NCBI GenBank assembly: GCA_905236225.1
Contig: CAJOPM010000203.1
Coordinates: 1-5,538 of the forward strand
Origin: an uncultured Eubacterium sp.
GTDB taxonomy: Bacteria > Bacillota > Clostridia > Lachnospirales > Lachnospiraceae
Direction: 5' to 3'
Length of the DNA: 5,538 nucleotides
Each line of letters begins with the position of its first letter. The stretch's first letter is position 1. Of this stretch, positions 1-5,538 are shown in pieces. The notes under the pieces were generated by a model. That model searched no databases. It was not told the origin of the DNA and saw only the letters and a list, made by a program, of their open reading frames with translations. The position numbers were made by a program, and so were the translations under genes.

Positions 1-15
1 CGTAAAATAAATTAA

Positions 16-51
16 AAATTTGCATATTGGAGCATAGCGTAAAGCAAATTT
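16..51. repeat. 8-bp inverted repeat upstream of the maturase gene
   Basis: The arms AAATTTGC (16-23) and GCAAATTT (44-51) are perfect reverse complements separated by 20 bases. They sit immediately before a perfect TATAAT (57-62), so the dyad is centred about where a -35 region would lie. It could be an operator, or a weak stem-loop at the end of an upstream transcript. The arms are AT-rich, the loop is long and no U-tract follows, so an intrinsic terminator is unlikely. The dyad is seen directly; its function is inferred. Confidence 0.45.
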
Positions 52-56
52 GAGGT

Positions 57-62
57 TATAAT
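57..62 (+). promoter_or_regulatory. Candidate -10 box (TATAAT) for the maturase cassette
   Basis: This is a perfect sigma-A type TATAAT. No good TTGACA-like hexamer lies 16-18 bases upstream (positions 33-40 read CATAGCGT), so a promoter here would need an activator or would be weak. Transcription would start near 69-70, about 36 bases before the ATG at 106. That leaves room for the ribosome binding site at 93-97. The chance of a TATAAT in an AT-rich leader is not negligible. Confidence 0.4.
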
Positions 63-92
63 AGGCTATATGAAAGTTTTTACTGCAGGCAC

Positions 93-97
93 GGGAG
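93..97 (+). promoter_or_regulatory. Ribosome binding site deciding the maturase start
   Basis: GGGAG lies 8 bases before the in-frame ATG at 106, which is ideal Shine-Dalgarno spacing. The earlier in-frame ATG at 70 has only GAGG at 52-55, 14 bases away, and would coincide with the predicted transcription start. The site therefore favours translation from 106. Confidence 0.5.
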
Positions 98-105
98 TTG
101 AAAGA

Positions 106-1182
106 ATGCTCCTAGATAAGGCACAACTTAATAAAAGCCCGCTTATCGGCACTATGGAGCTTACGCCATGCTGCAATATGGATTGCAATATGTGCTACGT
201 GCGGCTGCCCCAAAAGAGAATGGAAGAGCTGGGCAATTTGCGCTCTCTTAAATGGTATCTTGAATTAGGTGAGCAGATGGTACGCGCCGGCGCACTGTTT
301 TTGCAGATGAGCGGAGGAGAGGTACTTTTATATCCCGATTTTGAAGAGCTTTTTAGAGAGTATAGAAAGATGGGATTTATTCTCACCATAAATACGAACG
401 GCACCCTGATTGATGCTAAATGGGCCGCATTTTTCAAAGAGCAGTCAGTAAGAAGGGTTAACGTTACGCTTTATGGTGCTGATAATGAGACGTATGAGAA
501 CTTATGTCATTTTCCATCGGGATTTGATAAAGTGATGAGGGGGATTGATCTTCTGCTTGATAAAGGCGTGGATGTTAAGGTTAATTTCATTCTAACTCCC
601 CAAAATGAGAAACAAATAGAAAAAATTGTAAGCATATGCGAACACAAAGGGTTATACATAACCAATGATGCTTATCTTTGTGCGGCCATAAGAGAAAGGG
701 AAAATGAGCACCAAGAAGGATGGAGACTTTTGCCTAAAGATGCGGCAAAGGCCGCAATTCGCATGGTAAAGACGCAAAGTGACGGAGCATTTATGGATAG
801 CTTTAGGCATGATTGCAGGCTGGTTGAAGAATATGACGGGTCTAAATTCAGCGATTCTCTCACATGTCAGGCGGGAAGAAGCAGCTTTGCGGTTACCTGG
901 CAGGGAATAATGATGCCGTGTATTACAATGGAGGGCATTACCTACGATTTAAAGAGCGGCAGTTTCGCAAACGGATGGGATTATATTGTCAGGGAAACTG
1001 ATATGCTTCGCATCGATACGAAATGCACAACGTGCAGGCGGCGGCCATTGTGTCCGAATTGCGCAGCAAATGCTAAGTCCGAAACCGGAAGATATGATGC
1101 GGCGCCGGATTATTTGTGTCAGTATGCACAGGCACTATATGATACAATGAAGCAGGAATTAAAAATGAATGGAGAAACGTAA
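106..1182 (+). CDS. Radical SAM/SPASM peptide maturase, PqqE-like
   Basis: This is a cytoplasmic iron-sulphur enzyme of 358 residues from ATG 106; an in-frame ATG at 70 would add 12. The radical SAM motif CX3CX2C is C23, C27 and C30, followed by a Y. The SAM-binding GGE is at 70-72 (GGEV rather than the usual GGEP), and a TINTNGT strand follows near residue 95. The C-terminal SPASM domain, which carries auxiliary 4Fe-4S clusters, shows C254-X12-G267-X4-C272. It continues with C307, C310, C316 and C319 and ends with C338. The spacing CX2CX5CX2C is one residue shorter than the published SPASM consensus. Members of this family generate a 5'-deoxyadenosyl radical to modify peptides, for example by cross-linking or epimerisation. 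The stop codon overlaps the start of the PqqD-like gene, so the two are translationally coupled, and an ABC exporter follows. This context supports a RiPP maturase. The substrate and exact chemistry cannot be read from the sequence. Other SPASM roles, such as sulfatase maturation, are less likely given the PqqD partner. Confidence 0.9.
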   Translation: MLLDKAQLNKSPLIGTMELTPCCNMDCNMCYVRLPQKRMEELGNLRSLKWYLELGEQMVRAGALFLQMSGGEVLLYPDFEELFREYRKMGFILTINTNGTLIDAKWAAFFKEQSVRRVNVTLYGADNETYENLCHFPSGFDKVMRGIDLLLDKGVDVKVNFILTPQNEKQIEKIVSICEHKGLYITNDAYLCAAIRERENEHQEGWRLLPKDAAKAAIRMVKTQSDGAFMDSFRHDCRLVEEYDGSKFSDSLTCQAGRSSFAVTWQGIMMPCITMEGITYDLKSGSFANGWDYIVRETDMLRIDTKCTTCRRRPLCPNCAANAKSETGRYDAAPDYLCQYAQALYDTMKQELKMNGET

Positions 1183-1481
1183 TGGAAAATGCATTAGATG
1201 TGAATAAGTTATATAAAGTAAATCCGGATTTTATTAGAAGGGTAATTGCAGGAGAACAGGTGGTAGTGCCTACGGGAAAGGCGGCTGAGAGTTTTTCCGG
1301 AATGATGTCTCTTAATGAACAGGGGGCGTTTATATGGGAAAAGTTTGAAGAGGCTGCGACCACTTCGCAGGTTATCAAACAGGCATTAGAATACTACTCC
1401 GATTCGGAGGGCAAATTAGAAGATGAGATCATAGGCTTTGTTAGCGAGAGTGTAGTGCGTGGAATATTTGTGGAAGCGTGA
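1182..1481 (+). CDS. PqqD-like RiPP recognition protein
   Basis: This small protein of 99 residues resembles PqqD. PqqD-family proteins form a winged-helix RiPP recognition element that binds the leader of a precursor peptide and presents it to the partner radical SAM enzyme. Visible family hallmarks are an IAGEQVVVPTG strand pair near residues 22-32 and LNEQGAFIWE near 44-53. A predicted helical segment follows, ending in a typical VVRGIFVE tail near 91-98. Its length is close to the usual 90 or so residues for stand-alone PqqD. The ATG uses the last base of the maturase stop (TAATG), and GGAG at 1171-1174 lies 7 bases upstream, so the two proteins are probably made in step and act as a complex. 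No catalytic residues are expected. It is unlikely to be PqqD itself, since no PQQ genes are present. Confidence 0.85.
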   Translation: MENALDVNKLYKVNPDFIRRVIAGEQVVVPTGKAAESFSGMMSLNEQGAFIWEKFEEAATTSQVIKQALEYYSDSEGKLEDEIIGFVSESVVRGIFVEA

Positions 1482-1489
1482 TTTAACAG

Positions 1490-3274
1490 ATGAACGAAAA
1501 AAATGATTATTCAAACCTTGGTAATAGTGAGCCGGGGTCAGACAAACAAAACAACATATCATTTGAATCGCTTGCAATACTGCTTGATAAGTTTAAGGAC
1601 GGAACTATCAAAGAGGTCTATGACGATTGGAAATGGATTTTTTCCTATAGCAAGAGATACACGGGTGTTATTATTTACTACACGATTATGGGGATTGTCA
1701 GTACTGTTTTAGGACTTATCTCAAGTGTTATCAGTAAATATCTGATAGATATTATAACAGGGTATCAGACCGACAAGCTGTGGGTTCTTATATTGTTAGA
1801 GGTCATTAGTATAGGAGCCAATCTTACAATCGGTAATTTTTTGGGAAGAATGAATCTGAAAATTTCCATAGACATAGGAAATGATATTCAGGCAGATATT
1901 TTTGATAAAATTATAGACTCGGACTGGCTGGCTTTAAATGAATATTCTAACGGTGATTTACTCAACAGATTCAGCGCCGATGTCGGAACGGTAAGCGCAA
2001 ATGCAATAACGTGGTTTCCTACAATAATAGTAAGTATATTTAATTTTGTTGCAACATTTATCCTTATTTTTCACTATGATGTGACTATGGCCTGGATTGC
2101 ATTTGCAAGTGCGCCTTTTCTTTTGCTGATGTCGCGTTTCCTTATCAAGAAACAAAGATACTATCAAAAGAAGGTAAGGGAAATGTCGAGCGAGGTTATG
2201 AGCTTTGAGGTTGAGACATTTTATAATACCGATACAATAAAGTCATTTGGAGTTGCCGGATATTATGAGGAAAAACTAAGATGGTGGCAGCGTGAATTTA
2301 AAATGGTGCAGCTTGAGATGAATATGTTCTCAATCAAGACTGGAATTGCCATGTCACTGGTTACAACAGGCGTAGCGCTTTTGGCATTTTACTATTGCCT
2401 GTATTTGCTTTGGAGTCACAAAATAACATACGGCACCATGACGTTGTTTTTGTCACAAAGAAGTAACCTATCGAGTGCATTTTCGGGCGTGGTTGGTATC
2501 ATACCATCATTTTTATCGAGTGCAGTATCTGCGCACAGAGTAAGAGAACTTGTAGAGCTGCCCAAGGAACAGCATATTGCGCAGAGCGCAGAGCTTTATA
2601 TGGAAGAGAGTAGCGGTTATACAGTAAGGATGAAAGAAGTTTCGTTCTCATATGTTGAGAATAATGAGGTAATACATGGAGCTGACTTTGAGGCAAATCC
2701 CGGAGAGATAGTTGCGCTTATAGGACCTTCCGGACAAGGCAAGACGACGATGATAAGACTGATATTAGGACTAATAAGACCTGGAAGCGGCTGCGTATCG
2801 ATAATTTCAAAAAGCAAAAAAAGCGTTGAGGCAAATGTGGAAACGAGGAGATATTTTGCCTACGTGCCGCAGGGAAATACTATTTTATCCGGTACAATTG
2901 CGCAGAATCTTAGAGTTGTCAAAGAAGATGCAACTGATGATGAGATCAAAGAGGCGCTTGAATGCGCATGCGCATGGGAATTCGTAAAAGATATACCCGG
3001 TGGCATCAATGCTAAGGTAGGAGAGAGAGGACGGGGTTTTTCGGAAGGACAGGCACAAAGGCTTTCGATAGCCAGAGCGCTTCTTAGAGATGCTCCTGTA
3101 CTGTTGCTTGATGAAGCAACTTCGGCACTGGATACCAGGACAGAACAGCAGGTATTAGAGAATATTATTAAGAGGCGGCCTGATAAGACCATTATTGTGA
3201 CAACCCATAGGCCTAGCGTTCTATCTATGTGTAACAGAGTGTACAAAGTTGAGAACGGATGCGTTACATATTGA
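1490..3274 (+). CDS. ABC transporter, fused permease and ATPase (exporter)
   Basis: This is a half-transporter of 594 residues in the type IV (MsbA/LanT-like) exporter fold, expected to work as a homodimer in the cytoplasmic membrane. A hydrophilic N-terminal stretch of about 55 residues precedes six hydrophobic helices near 58-80, 97-118, 174-194, 197-219, 284-308 and 326-346. The ATPase domain shows an A-loop Y388, Walker A GPSGQGKT at 412-419 and Q-loop Q461. It also shows the signature FSEGQ at 517-521, Walker B LLLDE at 538-542 (catalytic E542), D-loop SALD at 545-548 and H-loop H573. All key residues are present, so it should be active. The signature departs from LSGGQ. There is no N-terminal C39 cysteine peptidase domain, so it would not cleave a leader itself. 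It starts 8 bases after the PqqD-like gene, with only a weak GGAAG at 1472-1476, suggesting coupled translation. By context it probably exports the modified peptide; a role in self-resistance is the alternative. Confidence 0.9.
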   Translation: MNEKNDYSNLGNSEPGSDKQNNISFESLAILLDKFKDGTIKEVYDDWKWIFSYSKRYTGVIIYYTIMGIVSTVLGLISSVISKYLIDIITGYQTDKLWVLILLEVISIGANLTIGNFLGRMNLKISIDIGNDIQADIFDKIIDSDWLALNEYSNGDLLNRFSADVGTVSANAITWFPTIIVSIFNFVATFILIFHYDVTMAWIAFASAPFLLLMSRFLIKKQRYYQKKVREMSSEVMSFEVETFYNTDTIKSFGVAGYYEEKLRWWQREFKMVQLEMNMFSIKTGIAMSLVTTGVALLAFYYCLYLLWSHKITYGTMTLFLSQRSNLSSAFSGVVGIIPSFLSSAVSAHRVRELVELPKEQHIAQSAELYMEESSGYTVRMKEVSFSYVENNEVIHGADFEANPGEIVALIGPSGQGKTTMIRLILGLIRPGSGCVSIISKSKKSVEANVETRRYFAYVPQGNTILSGTIAQNLRVVKEDATDDEIKEALECACAWEFVKDIPGGINAKVGERGRGFSEGQAQRLSIARALLRDAPVLLLDEATSALDTRTEQQVLENIIKRRPDKTIIVTTHRPSVLSMCNRVYKVENGCVTY

Positions 3275-3337
3275 TATATCCTATCAAGCTTTAGCATGTT
3301 AGAGGAAGACAGTCAAGCCTTGTTTTAAAGCGTATTT

Positions 3338-3343
3338 TATGAT
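3338..3343 (+). promoter_or_regulatory. Weak candidate -10 box before the response regulator gene
   Basis: TATGAT matches the -10 consensus at five of six positions and lies 40 bases before the preferred ATG at 3384. No recognisable -35 hexamer stands at normal spacing. If this is a promoter, the signalling pair can be transcribed separately from the exporter cassette, and the ATG at 3339 cannot be the start. The support is thin. Confidence 0.2.
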
Positions 3344-3367
3344 AGCATCGGAAATAGTAATTGTTCT

Positions 3368-3375
3368 AGGGAAGG
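3368..3375 (+). promoter_or_regulatory. Ribosome binding site deciding the response regulator start
   Basis: The purine run AGGGAAGG ends 8 bases before ATG 3384. The in-frame ATG at 3339 is preceded by GCGTATTTT, with no Shine-Dalgarno match. The shorter protein is therefore the better call. Confidence 0.6.
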
Positions 3376-3383
3376 TCATTGTT

Positions 3384-4178
3384 ATGAAGAAAATCAAAAA
3401 AAATAAAGAACAACTTCTTATTTTTGCAGAAGAGATAACATTTATGGTTAAGGCACTTCAGAAGAAACTTGAAGAAGCAGGCTATAAGTGTTTAGTCAGT
3501 CCTTCTCAGATTTCGCAGCTTCAGGAAGTTGCGCCGGAAGAGAAGGTACTTATATATTATATGGATGAGCTTAGTACAGTTGATTCTAAGCTTATGGTTT
3601 TTATTAGAGATCTTTGTATGGATCAGGACAAGCTTTTGATTCTTATAGGAAGTGATTTAGAGAGGAATAATGTAGGTAAGTTTGTTCCCGACGAATATGT
3701 TTCGCATTGGTATACACGTCCGATGGATATGGATGCTATCATTGAAGATCTCGACATGGTATTCGACGAGGATACCAAAAGAGCGAGGATGAAACATATT
3801 CTTATCGTTGATGATGATACCGACTACAGTAGAACCATCCGGGAAATACTTAAGAACAAATACCGTGTTTCCATGGCTAATTCAGGGGTGCAGGCAATAG
3901 CTACTCTGGTTAAGAAACAGACGGATCTTATATTACTTGATTATGATATGCCTGTTGCAAACGGCCTTCAGGTTATGGAGATGCTCAAAGCCGACGATAA
4001 GCTCAAAGAAGTTCCCGTAATGTTTGTTACAGGAATAGATGACAGAGAAGATATTATGAGGGTTTTAGAGTTAGGACCGGTTGATTACATATTAAAACCC
4101 ATTAAATCTGCAGATCTTTTGGAAAAACTTGACAGCTTCTTTATAGATAAGGCGCTTAGGGAAACCGGTAAGGCCTGA
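3384..4178 (+). CDS. Response regulator, pseudo-receiver plus receiver, no output domain
   Basis: This is a cytoplasmic protein of 264 residues from ATG 3384; starting at 3339 would add 15. The C-terminal half (about 136-254) is a complete receiver domain. It has acidic pocket D143/D144, phospho-acceptor D186 in LLDYDMP, T216 in FVTG and K238 in LKPI. The N-terminal half (about 10-127) follows the same alternating strand and helix order but is degenerate. By my alignment, Y59 stands where the aspartate should be, G89 replaces the Thr/Ser and R112 replaces the Lys. That half is probably a non-phosphorylated pseudo-receiver used for dimerisation or partner binding. No DNA-binding, GGDEF or enzymatic domain follows. 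The protein would therefore act through protein contacts or as a phosphorelay intermediate, as CheY- or Spo0F-like proteins do. The histidine kinase gene starts 64 bases after its stop, making that its likely partner. The receiver call is firm; the pseudo-receiver call is from fold pattern only. Confidence 0.85.
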   Translation: MKKIKKNKEQLLIFAEEITFMVKALQKKLEEAGYKCLVSPSQISQLQEVAPEEKVLIYYMDELSTVDSKLMVFIRDLCMDQDKLLILIGSDLERNNVGKFVPDEYVSHWYTRPMDMDAIIEDLDMVFDEDTKRARMKHILIVDDDTDYSRTIREILKNKYRVSMANSGVQAIATLVKKQTDLILLDYDMPVANGLQVMEMLKADDKLKEVPVMFVTGIDDREDIMRVLELGPVDYILKPIKSADLLEKLDSFFIDKALRETGKA

Positions 4179-4242
4179 TGTTAGTCTGAATTCTGCGCCG
4201 GGATTTTTCGAGTGGTTTTAAGCAAAATATGCGAGGTGGGAT

Positions 4243-5538
4243 ATGAAAAAATACGATCTTGCACTTAGATATACATATGCCACAATTTGTGTAATAGTTG
4301 TCATCTTTGTTATTGCATCTATAGCAGGTGGCAGGAGAGTTAACGGTATCAGTTTTGAAGACGTTGACATGATGAGTTATGGCTGGCAGATTATAGAAGA
4401 AGACGGTTCGATTTCCGATATAGAAATTCCAAATCGTGCAACAGAACGCAAGGAATTTACTATTTTTGTCAAATTTGATGAGAGAGTTTCTGACGGCAGT
4501 ACTATGTTTATTTGGTCACAGGCTCAGGATATCACAGTGAGCATTGATGACAAAGTTATCTATGAATATGTCTATGAGTCTGTTGATAGGCTCAATTCAT
4601 TTGCTGTTAAACAATACATCGAAGTGCCTATGAAGGCATCTTATCAAGGTTCTACAATTTACATCACTTACAAGTCACATTCTGACGAAAGAATCTATAG
4701 TTCAATAGGAAAAATATATATTGGTGACAGAGCACATATTGTTCTTAAAATTATAACTGCAGAATTTTTTGTGTTATTTGTTGCAGTTGTTATGATGGCT
4801 GTTGGCGCAGGATATATAATAAGACATATTTTCCATGTTGTAAGAAAACGAGTTGACAATGGGCATTATGTTTATTATTACCAGGGAATATATATGCTTG
4901 TTATGGGAGATTGGCTTATTATACAGACGGAGTCTGCGCAATTTTTGATTCAGGATATGAACCTAAGCAGGAATATGTATTATTTGTGCCTGCTTGTGGT
5001 GCCTATTGCGTTGATGCTTGCCATTGATAACGCACAAGAAGGGCGTTATCATAAGTTGTCCATGTGTATTATCACTGCGATTGCTGCTATTGATGTTCTT
5101 ATGCTTGTGCTGTGGCTCGGCTATGGTGTGCCGCTTGAAAAGCTCTCTTTTGTCATTCAGGCAATTATAATATATGTTATTGCCTATATTATGATAACAC
5201 TGATAATAATCAGTCGAAAATGGCGGGAGCTATACGCTAAAATTCGCATAATGGTATACGGCTATTTTGGTTTTTCGGTGTGCGCAATTTTAGAATTCTT
5301 TGCTCAGCATGACCTTCAGGGAAGAGGTATACTGATGGCGGTAGGAGCAATATATTTCTCATTTGCGATTTTGTATACTACTGCGGCCGGACTTGATAAG
5401 AGAAGAGAAGCACAGCTTGAGCTAAAGGCATTTGAGAGCGCACAGAAGAATTTTATCGCAGCAATATCTCATGAGATCAGGACTCCTATCAATACCATGC
5501 TGGGACTTAATGAACTCATATATAAGGAGAGCAGGGAG
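4243..5538 (+). CDS. Membrane histidine kinase with 7TM sensor, 3' end cut off
   Basis: This open frame starts at ATG 4243 (GAGG at 4233-4236, 6 bases upstream) and runs 432 codons off the window without a stop. An N-terminal helix (about 11-29) is followed by a beta-rich region of some 135 residues (about 30-165), predicted to lie outside the membrane. Seven hydrophobic helices come next, near 166-191, 210-226, 246-262, 272-293, 303-324, 335-353 and 363-383. A short charged, probably coiled-coil linker (384-400) leads to a HisKA H-box, FIAAISHEIRTPIN, with phospho-accepting H410. This layout matches the 7TMR-DISM class of receptors, whose extracellular domain is thought to bind ligands such as carbohydrates. 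The H-box resembles those of hybrid kinases, so an ATPase domain and perhaps receiver domains probably follow beyond the edge. The adjacent receiver protein is the likely phosphotransfer partner. The ligand is unknown. Confidence 0.85.
   Translation, partial: MKKYDLALRYTYATICVIVVIFVIASIAGGRRVNGISFEDVDMMSYGWQIIEEDGSISDIEIPNRATERKEFTIFVKFDERVSDGSTMFIWSQAQDITVSIDDKVIYEYVYESVDRLNSFAVKQYIEVPMKASYQGSTIYITYKSHSDERIYSSIGKIYIGDRAHIVLKIITAEFFVLFVAVVMMAVGAGYIIRHIFHVVRKRVDNGHYVYYYQGIYMLVMGDWLIIQTESAQFLIQDMNLSRNMYYLCLLVVPIALMLAIDNAQEGRYHKLSMCIITAIAAIDVLMLVLWLGYGVPLEKLSFVIQAIIIYVIAYIMITLIIISRKWRELYAKIRIMVYGYFGFSVCAILEFFAQHDLQGRGILMAVGAIYFSFAILYTTAAGLDKRREAQLELKAFESAQKNFIAAISHEIRTPINTMLGLNELIYKESRE

Noticed and set aside
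1073..1378. A 101-codon minus-strand open frame across the maturase/PqqD-like junction, considered as a hidden precursor gene
   Set aside because: It overlaps two well-supported genes on the opposite strand, and its composition shows no leader/core structure.
2962..2975. A 14-base perfect palindrome, ATGCGCATGCGCAT
   Set aside because: It lies inside the exporter ATPase coding sequence, where it encodes part of a helix that fits the family (ECACAWEF). It is probably a by-product of alternating Cys-Ala codons.
2860..3297. A 145-codon open frame on the minus strand opposite the exporter ATPase domain
   Set aside because: It is fully antisense to a well-supported gene and its translation is Ser/Leu-rich with no recognisable domain. 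It is a shadow frame.
3296..3328. A 10-codon ORF (MLEEDSQALF) in the gap after the exporter, considered as a precursor peptide
   Set aside because: It has no ribosome binding site, is too short to hold a leader and a core, and has no Cys, Gly-rich or repeated core pattern. It is most likely chance.
3311..3328. A short CAAG/CTTG hairpin followed by TTTT, considered as a terminator after the exporter
   Set aside because: The stem is only four base pairs around a single-base loop, too short to fold stably as an intrinsic terminator.

Overview
The window is moderately AT-rich and every gene lies on the plus strand. Codon use is heavy in ATA for Ile and AGA for Arg. The genes have Gram-positive-type ribosome binding sites, and the histidine kinase begins with seven-transmembrane sensing architecture. 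Together this suggests a Firmicutes genome, most likely a gut or rumen Lachnospiraceae-type clostridium (Butyrivibrio or a relative). That placement is inferred from style and gene content, not from a marker gene.

Region 1 (1-3274) is a tight three-gene cassette. It holds a radical SAM/SPASM maturase of the PqqE-like group, a PqqD-like peptide-binding protein whose start overlaps the maturase stop by one base, and an ABC exporter with fused membrane and ATPase domains. This is the core of a RiPP (ribosomally made, post-translationally modified peptide) pathway. The PqqD-like protein would hold the leader of a precursor peptide, the radical SAM enzyme would modify the core, and the ABC protein would export the product. 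No precursor gene and no leader peptidase are visible here, so the substrate is probably encoded upstream of base 1 or elsewhere. A perfect TATAAT and an 8-bp inverted repeat lie just before the cassette.

Region 2 (3275-5538) is a two-component signalling pair. The first gene encodes a response regulator made only of receiver-type domains: a degenerate one followed by an intact one, with no DNA-binding domain. The second encodes a membrane histidine kinase with one N-terminal helix, an extracytoplasmic beta-rich domain, seven membrane helices and a HisKA H-box. It is cut off by the window edge shortly after the phospho-accepting histidine.

The 109-base gap between the exporter and the response regulator start shows no convincing terminator, so the two regions could be co-transcribed. 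A functional link between peptide export and signalling is possible but unproven. The most novel-looking items are the orphan maturase/PqqD/exporter cassette and the pseudo-receiver/receiver protein beside it.
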